22,079 bases of DNA from a virus (IMGVR_UViG_3300033146_001093:1-22079), one strand, 5' to 3'. Positions 1-9,996 are shown, counted from the first letter of the stretch. A program made the numbers and translations. Notes: generated by a model not told the origin, from the sequence alone.

Positions 1-1108
1 TATTACTATTCATGGTGGAGATTCCGTTGGTGATGGTGGCGATGTTAAGATAGAAGGTGGTGAGAGTGATATGGGCGATATAGGAAGGATTTATATAGGT
101 GCTGCGAATACATCAGCTATCTTTTCAAAAAAATCAACATTTCCAACTGGTGTTCCAGACGCAGACGAGGTTTTGTTTATTGATAATAATAATCAAATAA
201 AGAGAGGAAATGTTGATTTAGGTGAACAAGGAGATGTTTACTGGGCAAATGGAAGTCATGGTTCAAATAATCAAATTTTAACTTCTAATGGTGATGGTTC
301 TATTGTTAGCGAATCTATTTTAACATTTACAGGAGGTAATCTTACACCACCTACTCAATCAACTGGATTAGATTTAACAATCATTGGTGGAGAATCAATG
401 GTAGATGATGGTGGCGATTTAAAATTACAAGGTGGTTCACAAAGTGTAAATTTTATGTTTGGTGGAGAAATTATAATGCACGGTGTAGAATCAACTATAG
501 GGAAGGGTGGTGATATTACTATTCATGGTGGAGATTCCGTTGGTGATGGTGGCGATGTTAAGATAGAAGGTGGTGAGAGTGATATGGGCGATATAGGAAG
601 GATTTATATTGGTGCTGAAAATACGTCAGCTATATTTTTAGGGACCACTATATCTATTCCTACAGGTACACCAGATTCAAATGAAATACTTTTTATAGAT
701 ACTAGTGATTCTAATCAATTAAAAAGAGGAACAGTTTCATCAGCAACTGCATCAGATAGAAGATTTAAAGAAAATATAGAAGATATATTATATGGCTTAG
801 ATGCTATTAAAAAATTAGAACCGGTTGAATTTGAATGGAATGAAACTATTAAAAAATTGGATAGTAGAAAAACTGGACATGATATTGGTTTAATTGCACA
901 GGATGTAGAGAAAATATTACCTGATGTAGTTAAACCTATTTATAATGATTATAAATCTGTTGATTATGCAAAATTAACAGTTTATTTAATAGCAGGAATG
1001 AAAGAACAACAAAAAATGATTGATCATCTTATAGCAGGAATGAAAGAACAACAAAAAATGATTGATCATCTTACAAAAGAGATACAAACATTAAAACTAA
1101 ATAAATAA
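1..1108 (+). CDS. Tail fibre / receptor-binding protein, 3' part, with C-terminal peptidase S74 chaperone (partial)
   Basis: The frame is open to the left edge, so the ATG at 71 is probably internal and the gene starts outside the window. The upstream part repeats short Gly-rich units such as GGDVKIEGGES and GGDITIHGGDS, which suggest a beta-helical or beta-roll trimeric shaft. It also contains two versions of a 'PTG.PD..E.LFID....LKRG' segment. From about nt 749 follows a peptidase S74 intramolecular chaperone: ASDRRFKENI, then 'GLIAQDVEKILPDVV' and 'KSVDYAKLTVYLIAGMKEQQ'. In this family the chaperone trimerises the fibre and then cuts itself off just before the Ser of 'SDxRxK'; here Ser is at 752-754 and the catalytic Lys at 767-769, at the usual five-residue spacing. 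The C-terminus is a coiled coil with an exact 14-residue duplication. It is the first gene of the rightward structural block. The family call is firm; the receptor is unknown. Confidence 0.9.
   Translation, partial: ITIHGGDSVGDGGDVKIEGGESDMGDIGRIYIGAANTSAIFSKKSTFPTGVPDADEVLFIDNNNQIKRGNVDLGEQGDVYWANGSHGSNNQILTSNGDGSIVSESILTFTGGNLTPPTQSTGLDLTIIGGESMVDDGGDLKLQGGSQSVNFMFGGEIIMHGVESTIGKGGDITIHGGDSVGDGGDVKIEGGESDMGDIGRIYIGAENTSAIFLGTTISIPTGTPDSNEILFIDTSDSNQLKRGTVSSATASDRRFKENIEDILYGLDAIKKLEPVEFEWNETIKKLDSRKTGHDIGLIAQDVEKILPDVVKPIYNDYKSVDYAKLTVYLIAGMKEQQKMIDHLIAGMKEQQKMIDHLTKEIQTLKLNK
514..609 (+). repeat. Exact 96-nt direct repeat within the tail-fibre gene (other copy at 1-96)
   Basis: Positions 514-609 are identical to 1-96, an offset of 513 nt or 171 codons, so the repeat is in frame. 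Similarity continues past 609 with a few changes. The first copy touches the window edge and may extend further left. It encodes Gly-rich shaft units. Confidence 0.95.
989..1072 (+). repeat. Perfect 42-bp tandem duplication in the fibre chaperone coiled coil
   Basis: Two identical 42-nt units lie at 989-1030 and 1031-1072. Each encodes IAGMKEQQKMIDHL, 14 residues, which is exactly two heptads. The duplication therefore lengthens the C-terminal coiled coil without breaking its phase. Confidence 0.97.
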
Positions 1109-1118
1109 AATAAAAAAT

Positions 1119-1544
1119 ATGGCAATTTTAATTAAAAAACAAACAGAAATTTTAGGAAACATCAATGTAAATGAATTATATCTAAGATTTGATTTATTTT
1201 ACGATGTAAATGGAGAAAAGGTTAATGTGACTACACATGTATATCCTTCGAAATCGGCATATGATTTAAATTCGTATAATAACTCTATACATGTTAATGG
1301 AATAGCAGATGATATGACATATAACTATAATAGATCAAACGACGGAGTTGATTTATTATTAGCTATGCATAATAAGATCAGAGAAACTTTAACTACTGAT
1401 AGAATGAAAACGATAAACCTAACAGATCCATCAACTGGGAATTATTTATTAGATCCATCAACAGGCAACTTATTAACAGAAGAAATAATTTCAAAGTATA
1501 AATTTGCCGAAGATTCATCTATTGTATATATAGATATAGAATAA
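1119..1544 (+). CDS. Small structural-block protein of unknown function (141 aa)
   Basis: I do not recognise this protein. It starts 10 nt after the tail-fibre gene and ends 24 nt before the next large gene, so it is probably made with the tail proteins. The upstream region is A-rich (aaataaaataaaaaat before ATG) with no Shine-Dalgarno site, as elsewhere in this window. The sequence is soluble and mixed in charge, with no signal peptide or membrane segment. The C-terminal third has an imperfect internal duplication, 'DPSTGNYLL' followed by 'DPSTGNLLT'. Position suggests a tail or fibre accessory role such as a fibre connector or assembly factor, but nothing in the sequence proves it. Confidence 0.75.
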   Translation: MAILIKKQTEILGNINVNELYLRFDLFYDVNGEKVNVTTHVYPSKSAYDLNSYNNSIHVNGIADDMTYNYNRSNDGVDLLLAMHNKIRETLTTDRMKTINLTDPSTGNYLLDPSTGNLLTEEIISKYKFAEDSSIVYIDIE

Positions 1545-1568
1545 TAACAACTAAAAATATAAAAAAAC

Positions 1569-3878
1569 ATGACAAATAATATAAATTCATTTAGTCAAAC
1601 AGTAGCAGATTTAACTAGAAGTGTTAATGTTGCATTATCTTCTGTCCAAGGAATGAATGAGACTTTGACAACAGAAAAATCAACAGTCACTGTTGATTTT
1701 GAAGGTGTAGATGAAATAACAGGAGAGAAAAAAATTTTTTCTTATTCTATGCCATCGTATCAATACTCTATAAACGAATTGAACAGGATAAAAAATACAG
1801 TCGATAGATTAATTTCTGGAGACGGTGTAGTGTTATTAAATGATGGGACTTATAGATCTGTGACAACTGTGCCTTTAGCTAAATCTCCTATCCCTATAGA
1901 AAATTTACAAAAACCTACAGAATTTAACTCTAAAAATAATTGGTTTTTTGAAGATTTAATTTTCCCTAAGATTTTAGTAGATTTTAATCTAAAAGGATTT
2001 ATAGATGATAGGTCTGATAGAGTTCAAGTAAAAAGAATTATATTTGATAACAAAGATTTCGACGAAACACAATGGTTCAAAGATAATTTTATTGATCAAA
2101 GTTTTACATATGAAGAAACTATAAATTTATTATCTATTAATAATAAAAAATATTGGGAAGATGATGAAATATTAGATTTACCTTTAAAACCTACTAAATA
2201 CACAGGTAGTTTTGGTGTAATAGATAAAAAAACTATAGATAATAAAGTATGGTATTTTTTAAACACTTTAAGTTATGGAGAAACTAGCGATCTTGAAGTT
2301 ATAAATAATATAGAAATTAAAATAGGAGATCAACTTAGATTTAAAGAAACTTTATATAAAGTAGTTGAAGTTGAATCTTCTGAAAAAAGAGTAAATCTTA
2401 TTTCTACAGTAGGAGTAGCAGAACCTGGCATAGATGGAATATTTTATATATATTCTCCTCCGTTTGAAGAAAAGATTATTTCTATACCAGTTGGTTACGA
2501 TGAATGTGATATAATTTTCATGAAAGGAGTTAATGATGACTTTAATATATTAGCGGATTCTTGGGGATATAATACATCAATATACACTAATGATTTAGTG
2601 TATAACGAAAACAACAGCATGGATCTAGAAAGTTTTTATTTTAAATATGTATCTGATTTCGGAAAACAGCTAGAAAGTCAAGCTAAAGATAGAATAATAC
2701 CATCTATTAATGCAGTAAAACCAGATGCTCCGGAAATCAAACCTGAATTTTTTAAAGTAGAACAAGTAAATAAACAACTAAATGCAGCTTTAGATAAAGA
2801 CGAAATAAAAAATACACAATTTCAGATAGAATCTACTAAATCAGTAATTAATTCATTAAAATCTACAATAGCACAACAGAAAGCAGAACTAGTTGAGTTA
2901 ATTGATCCAGGTTTAAGGAATAATTTACAGGATACTATAGATAATAACATTTCTCAGCTTAGTAAAAAAACAGTAGAATATCAATCTTTAGTTAAATCGT
3001 TATCTACATTAGCTTATGAAAATGATGCAGTATTTGGGTCACTTAAATACAGAACAAGAGGATTTTTTCCTATACCTTTTGGAAAAAGATCTACTACAAA
3101 TGAAGACGAAATACCACAGGAAATAATTCAATTTGAATTGCAATATAGATATCTCAGATTAGATAATACAGGAAATCCTTTAAATACATTTACTTTTGTA
3201 GATCCTTCTACAAATCAAAAAGTAACAGGTACATTTACTGACTGGGTCACAGTTATTTCTCCTATTAGAAATAAAAAATGGGATAAATCATCTGATATGT
3301 ATATCTGGGAAGAAGAAAATATAGGTGATGGAGAAGTTATAAATATAAATCAAGTAGATATTCCTATAACTAAAGGAGAAAAGGTAGAATTTAAAATTAG
3401 ATCTATATCAGAAGCTGGTTGGCCTGCTACTTTAGTTAAATCAGATTGGAGCGATACAGTAATTATAGAATTTCCTGCTAATTTAGTAGGATCAGATCAA
3501 GTTACAAATATTTTATCAGATGCTATATCCGAAGAATCTGATATTAAATTAAACGAAACATTAAATTCTACCGGTGTTCTTACTCATTTAAATGATGGAT
3601 ACCCTAATCCTAATTCTGGCAAAGGTACTTATTTTAAACATCAAGATAGATTCATTTCTCATGATTTAAAGGTAAAGAATATAGAAGGGAATACTATTAA
3701 AGAAGAATCAATAGAATTAAGTACATTCATGGATAATTTGCCATATAATGTATATGTTACAGTAAAGAATCCAAATAGTGCAGAATTAAAAACTGTTTCT
3801 GTACAGGAATTATTTTACAAAATAGTATTGAATGATCCTTCAATTTATGATAGTTTAGAAAACGAAAACGGAAATTAA
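1569..3878 (+). CDS. Putative baseplate/tail structural protein with coiled coil and Fn3-like domain (769 aa)
   Basis: A large protein with no signal peptide or membrane segment. Residues about 1-390 look like mixed alpha/beta structure, rich in Asp, Asn, Ile and Phe. Residues about 400-480 form a probable coiled coil, a Gln/Lys/Ser/Leu-rich run from 'NKQLNAALDKDEIK' to 'YQSLVKSLSTL'. Residues about 515-640 look like an Fn3-type beta sandwich: 'FELQYRYLRLD', then 'DWVTVISPIRNKKWD', then 'KGEKVEFKIRSISEAGWP', ending 'SDWSDTVIIEFP'. The last 120 residues include a 'FKHQDRFISHDLKVKNIEG' segment. It lies between the fibre gene block and the 1592-residue protein, with only 10 nt to the latter. Such architecture fits a virion protein of the baseplate or fibre attachment region. 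The exact role is inferred from position only. Confidence 0.8.
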   Translation: MTNNINSFSQTVADLTRSVNVALSSVQGMNETLTTEKSTVTVDFEGVDEITGEKKIFSYSMPSYQYSINELNRIKNTVDRLISGDGVVLLNDGTYRSVTTVPLAKSPIPIENLQKPTEFNSKNNWFFEDLIFPKILVDFNLKGFIDDRSDRVQVKRIIFDNKDFDETQWFKDNFIDQSFTYEETINLLSINNKKYWEDDEILDLPLKPTKYTGSFGVIDKKTIDNKVWYFLNTLSYGETSDLEVINNIEIKIGDQLRFKETLYKVVEVESSEKRVNLISTVGVAEPGIDGIFYIYSPPFEEKIISIPVGYDECDIIFMKGVNDDFNILADSWGYNTSIYTNDLVYNENNSMDLESFYFKYVSDFGKQLESQAKDRIIPSINAVKPDAPEIKPEFFKVEQVNKQLNAALDKDEIKNTQFQIESTKSVINSLKSTIAQQKAELVELIDPGLRNNLQDTIDNNISQLSKKTVEYQSLVKSLSTLAYENDAVFGSLKYRTRGFFPIPFGKRSTTNEDEIPQEIIQFELQYRYLRLDNTGNPLNTFTFVDPSTNQKVTGTFTDWVTVISPIRNKKWDKSSDMYIWEEENIGDGEVININQVDIPITKGEKVEFKIRSISEAGWPATLVKSDWSDTVIIEFPANLVGSDQVTNILSDAISEESDIKLNETLNSTGVLTHLNDGYPNPNSGKGTYFKHQDRFISHDLKVKNIEGNTIKEESIELSTFMDNLPYNVYVTVKNPNSAELKTVSVQELFYKIVLNDPSIYDSLENENGN

Positions 3879-3888
3879 ATAACAATAC

Positions 3889-6800
3889 ATGAAAACAAAT
3901 TTTCAAGAAAATGGTGAAGTTGTTTTGACTACACAAGAACCTAATGCTATATTGAATTTCGAATACGATGGTAATGATTATATCATTATCCCAGAGATGA
4001 TGGATATTTCTGCTGGAGAATTATATATAAACGGTTTAGATATAAGCAAGGATGCTAGTATTTTTGATGATGCATCACTAGGATATTATTTGAAACTGAA
4101 TAATTATGTAGATCTAGCTTCTTTTCAAATCTATACTAAAAAACTGGGCAAGACAACTTACAATTTGAATTTTATTGTTAAGCATAGTCCTAGTACAGTT
4201 TATTACAAAACCATTAGTGTGTCTGTTTTCAATAGACCTTATATTGTAGATTCTAATACATTAAATATATTAAAAAGTGCAAATAATCAAATAGACAATG
4301 ATACATCATATTTGGTATTAAGGACTAATCCAAAAATATCAGGAAATATAAAATTAGTAATAGATACAAAAGAAAATTTATTTTTTGATACATTTAAGGT
4401 ATCTGATATACTTTCTAATAAGTTATACAGAAAACAGAAGTTATCAGCTAATTCAGTTCTTTCTGGAGACGTGAGGAGGGTATTTTCTTCTCTTCCTGGA
4501 GGAGAAGTGTTTAGATTAGATAACGAAGACACACTAAATATATCTCTACCTAAAACAGAATTAGATAAACAATATAATATGAATTATTCATATGGTTCTA
4601 GGATTTTGAATGATGAACTTTATGACGAGTCATTTAGTATGTTATCCCCTATCTGGATTAATAATAAATTGCCAGATTATTTTGCTTTATTTAGATTAGA
4701 TGGAAAATTCAACGAAGAAACTTATGACCACGGGGATTTAAAAGATCTTGCAACTAAATTTATCACTAATGGAAAATTGTTTAATTCCTATAGTTTAAAA
4801 GAAAAAACAAATTTAGGTACTTATCTTAGAAATCATATATCAGAATTGAATAATATCATAGCTCCTACTTTTATAACATTATCTCCGAAGGAAGAATTTA
4901 ACCCTGATCCTAATACATGGTATGGTATAGCAATAGACAAAGGAATTATAACAGGAAGATCTGAAACTCCGTATTTCTTTAATAAAAAATCTTCTAATTT
5001 TACAGATTTGACTGCATTTACAACTGAGGGCTTCGAAAGATTGAATTTATTATGCCCTAATTTGATAAATTTGGAATATATTTTCGATGATGATGTTGAA
5101 GATTATACAATGCATAGATATTTTGGTTTATATCTAACAGAAAATGCATTATATAATATTTCTTATTATGCAGAAGATCCAGATTCTTCTATAAATATTC
5201 TACAATTAGATGATAAAGATATTAATGATTTTATTGATTCTTCTATTTTTGACACATCAACTGGTGATATTATTGATAATTTATCTAATAGATTATTTAC
5301 TATTAATGATATTGACAAAGTTAAAAGATTTACAAATAAATCGGAAGTAGACGGAGATTCATCTACATTAATAAATGAATGGATAAATAAACCAGGTATT
5401 AATCTATTTTCAGAAAAATCTACTTTAAAAGAATTACCTAAATTTACTTTAATAAAAATAAAAAATTTATTAAGACAAGGTGAACATTTAAGAGTAAATG
5501 ATTTAACTAATAATATTATTTATGAAGTATATGGTATAGATTCATCGATATTAAACCCAGGAGAATCTATAAATTATGCTGCTGAATATGAATCTTATAA
5601 TAAACCTACCGTAAGAAGAAGTATATTTTCTGTAAGCGGTACTATAGAAGATCAGGTTAATGCTATATGGAAAGCATTTAACACTTTCAAAGATTATGAA
5701 GATACCCCATTTGGAGTATACACAAAGGAAAATGATGGTTTATCGATAAAAATCAAAGAAGAATTTAGAAATAATGAATTTAAATTCCAAAGGTTAACAG
5801 CAGATTTTACCGAATATATTTTTGATATATCTACTGGTTTATATGACCCAAATTCTGTATTTAATTCCAATGATAAATTTTCGGATATAGATTTTTATGG
5901 AACACTTGATCCTACTGTAGAAGATTTTGATAGATTAAAATACGATAGTTCGTTTGGCCCCATAAGTTATGAATTATATGGGGATAGAATGAGCATAGAA
6001 ATAGATTTCATAGATACTTCATCTTATTATGTTTATTCATTAAATGAAGATATATCTAAAACCTTTAGAAAATTTATGTTATATCAGGCAGATGATAATT
6101 GGTATCGTTTAATATCTAATTTTGATGTAAGTACAAATAGGGATTGGAATCTAAGATTTTCAGAAGATCCAGAGGAATCTAATAAAATTATATTAATAAC
6201 TAAACATCCAGTTAATACTATAAATTATATATTTAACGGGTATTCTGTTTATCCTCTTAATTTATCCTTGATGGGCATAAATCCTGTCAAAGATTTTGAT
6301 ACAACTGTTTATGATTCATCTACAAATGGAATGAATTTTAAATCAGAATATTGGTATAAACGAGAAGGAGATTTAGATATTACAAAAATAACAATACCTG
6401 AAAATACAATCTATACTTTATCTCATGAGGATAATTTTATAATTGAATCAGGCGAAGGTAGTATATATTTCCAAGGTGAACCCTTCAAAACATATTCAGT
6501 GGGGTTTCCTTTTAATACATTTTTAAAATCAGCAGAAATTTCAACTACCACTGAAACTACAATATCAAAAGGAATCCAAGACGGATCAGCTAATTTTTAT
6601 TCATATAATGACAATTATTCAGAAGAATATTTAAAAGATTATTATTTAGATTATGACGGCTCTACATTCGATGGATCAAAAAAATTAAAATATGGATTAA
6701 CTATACCTACTAATATAAAATGGTCTGGTTTAGGTTTTGATTGTAGAGGAAATGATATAAGATTAAATTTAGATTCTTCTATTTTAGATCCATCTATACA

Positions 6801-8667
6801 TTCTACTTTTATACCTAGCCCTAGTGAATTCTCTGATGAAATTTTTTATCCATCATATAAATATTTTACTCCCGGTGATAGGAATTGGAAAGATTATGTT
6901 TATTTTGATATAAATGATTCTGTTGAAACTGTGAAAGATGGTATAATAAAATATTACACATTTAAGGAATTGCTTTTAAATGAACCATATGTAGATATAT
7001 TTTCTAAATTTATGTATTTTAATAAAGATGCAAATGAAACTATAACTCGTTCATCTATAACTTATTACAACAATTTCAAGAATACTATTGATACTATTTT
7101 AAATGGTTTAAATATCTCTATCTCTATTAATGAAAATGCTCAAAATACATTAGATATACAAGATTGGGATAGATTTAGAATATCAGCAGTGTCTATATCA
7201 TCAAGAAATAGAGACAATGTTAAACCTATAGAAGTAATAATCAACGAAAATACTAAAACTATATTAATTATATGGTACCAGGGTAATGATGTCTTGAATT
7301 ATAACCTAAGACATTCTTCTACTGTATTGGGCAAAAGTCTTTTAGATCCTGATAGTATTTCTTTTTGGGATCCTGTTTATTTTAAAAGTTTTAATGACTC
7401 TAGTATTTATAATTATTACAAAACTCCATTTGGTGTCAATACTGCAGCTATTTCTACTAATATTTTCCATATGTATGACAATAAAGTAGATTTATCCGAT
7501 GTATCAATAAATACACAGAAATTTTTACAATTGAATTTAAACGAAGGAGATAATTTATTTTCAGTATTTAGTGCATATCATAATAACGATGTTGTTGGTT
7601 CTGGATTTCAATTTGACAGATCGTTCGATACATTTAAACGATATTATTCTTATACGTATTTTAAAAATGCTGCTACATATGGACCTAATGTAAATAATAT
7701 GCCATTTACTTATAATAATAATATTAATTATTATAAAGATAAAACTACACAATATAATTTGTTAGAAGATATATTCCGAACTAATAATATAGAATATTTT
7801 ATTTTAAAGGACAATGAAATTATAAATAATAATATGTTTTCCTATGCTCCAGTTAAGATAAAAATAAATAAAGCCAGAGAATATGAAGGGATAAAAACTA
7901 ATAATGGTTGGTTTAGACCTATGTTTAAAAATATATTAAATTTTTCTAGCAATGAATCTGATATCATTTTAAATACAACAAAAATAGATTTTATATTAGG
8001 TAATACTAGCTTAGAAACATATAATAATATCCAACAACTATGGTATAATAAGATAGTATCAACAGTTACAGAAAATGATGTATCTGTTGCAAATGCTATT
8101 TATTATAAAGAAGATTATAATCCTTTTTATTCGCAATGGGACAGTGGATATTATCAACTAGATAATAATCCAACAGATGGATATAATTCAATAGTTGAAA
8201 TGCCTAGTTATTTTGGTTCTAAATTGCCTAAATTGCCTAAAGAATTAATATTAGATTCTTGGACTGCTTCTACAACATCTGAAGAATATGGTATAGATAG
8301 ATTAACTATGAAATTTAATTTAACAAAAACGATTATTAATATTTTCAAAGAGAACTCTGTTTTTATAAATAATTGGTCGGGTTTACCTCAACAGAACGAT
8401 GTTATAATAGATGGATATATAAAACAAACAGTATTAGAATCTTATAACATAAGAAAGTCTTTGATTAAAATTGAATTATATACAAAAGATTACGATGGAA
8501 ATGGCAACAAATTAGCATTTACTTTAGATAATTCATTTGACTTAAATACAAAAGCAAATATAGATGGAGAATTATTATATATTAATAATGAATATATTTA
8601 TAATATTAATACAACGCTAATACCAGAATTAATATATTTTGTAAAAATAACTTTATTTGAGAAATAA
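3889..8667 (+). CDS. Giant tail/baseplate structural protein of unknown fold (1592 aa)
   Basis: This is the largest gene in the window. No catalytic motif, signal peptide or membrane segment is visible. The N-terminal 130 residues look like one or two beta-sandwich domains ('NAILNFEYDGNDYIIIPEM', 'TYNLNFIVKHSPSTVYYKT'), followed by 'LVLRTNPKISGNIKLVIDT', which I associate with large uncharacterised structural proteins of Bacteroidota phages. The rest is very rich in Asn, Asp, Ser, Tyr and Phe, with many short 'DSS', 'DTSTG' and 'DPS' motifs, consistent with a beta-rich extracellular protein. Its stop is 2 nt before the ATG of the next gene, so the two are probably translated together. A role in the baseplate or as a long tail fibre is likely from size and neighbours. 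I cannot assign a named T4 counterpart. Confidence 0.8.
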   Translation: MKTNFQENGEVVLTTQEPNAILNFEYDGNDYIIIPEMMDISAGELYINGLDISKDASIFDDASLGYYLKLNNYVDLASFQIYTKKLGKTTYNLNFIVKHSPSTVYYKTISVSVFNRPYIVDSNTLNILKSANNQIDNDTSYLVLRTNPKISGNIKLVIDTKENLFFDTFKVSDILSNKLYRKQKLSANSVLSGDVRRVFSSLPGGEVFRLDNEDTLNISLPKTELDKQYNMNYSYGSRILNDELYDESFSMLSPIWINNKLPDYFALFRLDGKFNEETYDHGDLKDLATKFITNGKLFNSYSLKEKTNLGTYLRNHISELNNIIAPTFITLSPKEEFNPDPNTWYGIAIDKGIITGRSETPYFFNKKSSNFTDLTAFTTEGFERLNLLCPNLINLEYIFDDDVEDYTMHRYFGLYLTENALYNISYYAEDPDSSINILQLDDKDINDFIDSSIFDTSTGDIIDNLSNRLFTINDIDKVKRFTNKSEVDGDSSTLINEWINKPGINLFSEKSTLKELPKFTLIKIKNLLRQGEHLRVNDLTNNIIYEVYGIDSSILNPGESINYAAEYESYNKPTVRRSIFSVSGTIEDQVNAIWKAFNTFKDYEDTPFGVYTKENDGLSIKIKEEFRNNEFKFQRLTADFTEYIFDISTGLYDPNSVFNSNDKFSDIDFYGTLDPTVEDFDRLKYDSSFGPISYELYGDRMSIEIDFIDTSSYYVYSLNEDISKTFRKFMLYQADDNWYRLISNFDVSTNRDWNLRFSEDPEESNKIILITKHPVNTINYIFNGYSVYPLNLSLMGINPVKDFDTTVYDSSTNGMNFKSEYWYKREGDLDITKITIPENTIYTLSHEDNFIIESGEGSIYFQGEPFKTYSVGFPFNTFLKSAEISTTTETTISKGIQDGSANFYSYNDNYSEEYLKDYYLDYDGSTFDGSKKLKYGLTIPTNIKWSGLGFDCRGNDIRLNLDSSILDPSIHSTFIPSPSEFSDEIFYPSYKYFTPGDRNWKDYVYFDINDSVETVKDGIIKYYTFKELLLNEPYVDIFSKFMYFNKDANETITRSSITYYNNFKNTIDTILNGLNISISINENAQNTLDIQDWDRFRISAVSISSRNRDNVKPIEVIINENTKTILIIWYQGNDVLNYNLRHSSTVLGKSLLDPDSISFWDPVYFKSFNDSSIYNYYKTPFGVNTAAISTNIFHMYDNKVDLSDVSINTQKFLQLNLNEGDNLFSVFSAYHNNDVVGSGFQFDRSFDTFKRYYSYTYFKNAATYGPNVNNMPFTYNNNINYYKDKTTQYNLLEDIFRTNNIEYFILKDNEIINNNMFSYAPVKIKINKAREYEGIKTNNGWFRPMFKNILNFSSNESDIILNTTKIDFILGNTSLETYNNIQQLWYNKIVSTVTENDVSVANAIYYKEDYNPFYSQWDSGYYQLDNNPTDGYNSIVEMPSYFGSKLPKLPKELILDSWTASTTSEEYGIDRLTMKFNLTKTIINIFKENSVFINNWSGLPQQNDVIIDGYIKQTVLESYNIRKSLIKIELYTKDYDGNGNKLAFTLDNSFDLNTKANIDGELLYINNEYIYNINTTLIPELIYFVKITLFEK

Positions 8668-8669
8668 CA

Positions 8670-9974
8670 ATGAATAAAACATATAAAAATAAATTCAAAT
8701 ATAGCCCAGGGATGCTCGGTTACGGTGTTAATGGTATACAAGGAGAAAGAGGGTTATTGGGTATGTCGTTATATATTTCTAATTACAGCGGCAGTGAAGA
8801 CAACTCCATTATAAGAAATAGAATTATCAATAATGAATCTTTGTTAACTTTATCTATTAATAAAATACCAGGATATCCGTATAGAGTTTATAAAAATGAT
8901 GATTTATTTATTGATAAAAAGGGAAATTTATATAAAATAGACTTCTCTGATTCTGATTTATATACACCTTATTTATGTAGTGGTGGCTCTCAGTGTAATT
9001 TGGGATTTGAGAATTTATTTATAGATGGGCCTATACAAACAGAGAATCCAAAATTCTCTAAATATATTAATGAATTCCAGGAAGAACATATTTTAATAGA
9101 TACAGTTTATTCAAATAAAATATCAACTTATATTGATAATAATACTATTTATGATAATTCAATAATTCAATATGGTAATGTTTTTTTAATAGATCAAAGT
9201 ATAGCAGATATAACTAATAATTCCAGACCATATAATATATGGAATACTCTGAATGATATATTAGCTATGTCACGTTCTAGTGATAACACTTGGAGCTTAG
9301 GTAAAAAAACAGAAGAGATAATAGATAATATTGATTTAGCTTTAGATTTTAGTAATGTTACTTTAAATGACATAAGCACTAATAAATTATCTACTAATAC
9401 CATAACGACAGATGATATTAATGTAGAATTAGATGCATTTATATTGGGAGATGCTAGTTTAGAAAGTAATGTAACTATTGGACAAGATGATATAATTCAA
9501 TCTGTTTATTTAGTCAAATCTTATTTACCTGTCAGGATATACAAAAATTCTACAAATACTGAAATGCCTATAGTACCTAGTGGTATTTATCCAGAGAAAG
9601 GTACAGTTATTACTAATTCAGAAATAAAGTTGGATAGAATGTTTGATGGAATTTTTATAGAAAATCCTCCATCATTTACGGCTATTTCTTCAACAGGAAA
9701 TCTTGTTATACAGTGGATCAAAACTGATTTCTTCAATACAAACATACCGGCTGAACTTAATAATTATAAAATGAGTTTGCATATATCAAAAATAAAAGAA
9801 TCTAATAATTATGATTTTGAAATAAAAGAAAAAGAAACTATAATTGAAGAAATGAATGACTCTGGTACAATAACAATCACTGATGTAGAATTACATTCTA
9901 CATATAATATAAATTTCGAATTTCAATATAACGGCTGGGTCATTATTAGTGATATAAAAACTGTCACTATTTAA
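8670..9974 (+). CDS. Tail protein with collagen-like N-terminus and C-terminal Fn3-like domain (434 aa), paralogue of the next gene
   Basis: The N-terminus has 'KYSPGMLGYG' followed by about four Gly-X-Y triplets (GVNGIQGERGLLG), a short collagen-like segment that may hold a trimer together. A middle domain contains 'NRIINN...DDLFIDKKGNLYKIDFSD' and 'IDGPIQTENPKFSKYI'. Residues about 340-434 resemble an Fn3 domain ('PPSFTAISSTGNLVIQWIK' to 'HSTYNINFEFQYNGWVI'). The protein lines up with the first ~435 residues of the next gene over its whole length: shared 'PG(M/L)(L/V)G(Y/F)G', 'YDN(S/T)(I/V)(I/M)QYG' and 'GTVITN(S/T)EI'. It starts 2 nt after the giant gene's stop, suggesting translational coupling. 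Most likely a fibre or baseplate decoration protein. Its function is not established. Confidence 0.82.
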   Translation: MNKTYKNKFKYSPGMLGYGVNGIQGERGLLGMSLYISNYSGSEDNSIIRNRIINNESLLTLSINKIPGYPYRVYKNDDLFIDKKGNLYKIDFSDSDLYTPYLCSGGSQCNLGFENLFIDGPIQTENPKFSKYINEFQEEHILIDTVYSNKISTYIDNNTIYDNSIIQYGNVFLIDQSIADITNNSRPYNIWNTLNDILAMSRSSDNTWSLGKKTEEIIDNIDLALDFSNVTLNDISTNKLSTNTITTDDINVELDAFILGDASLESNVTIGQDDIIQSVYLVKSYLPVRIYKNSTNTEMPIVPSGIYPEKGTVITNSEIKLDRMFDGIFIENPPSFTAISSTGNLVIQWIKTDFFNTNIPAELNNYKMSLHISKIKESNNYDFEIKEKETIIEEMNDSGTITITDVELHSTYNINFEFQYNGWVIISDIKTVTI

Positions 9975-9982
9975 ATTCAAAG

Positions 9983-9996
9983 ATATATAAAATAAA
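9983..9996 (+). promoter_or_regulatory. Candidate late-promoter element ATATATAAAATAAA before the BACON-domain gene
   Basis: The 42-nt gap between the two paralogous tail genes holds ATATATAAAATAAA, ending 20 nt before the ATG at 10017. The same 14-mer lies before the genes starting at 13513 (plus) and 17890 (minus). A promoter role is inferred from this recurrence. An A-rich translation signal is the alternative. Confidence 0.35.

Noticed and set aside
4287-4532. Minus-strand open frame inside the giant gene (also those at 7561-7752, 9194-9403, 12113-12403 and 14046-14240)
   Set aside because: They lie wholly inside well-supported plus-strand genes, have no family match, and are expected by chance in such A/T-rich sequence.
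8414-8427. ATATATAAAACAAA inside the giant gene as another late-promoter copy
   Set aside because: One mismatch, inside coding sequence and about 250 nt before the next gene; probably chance.
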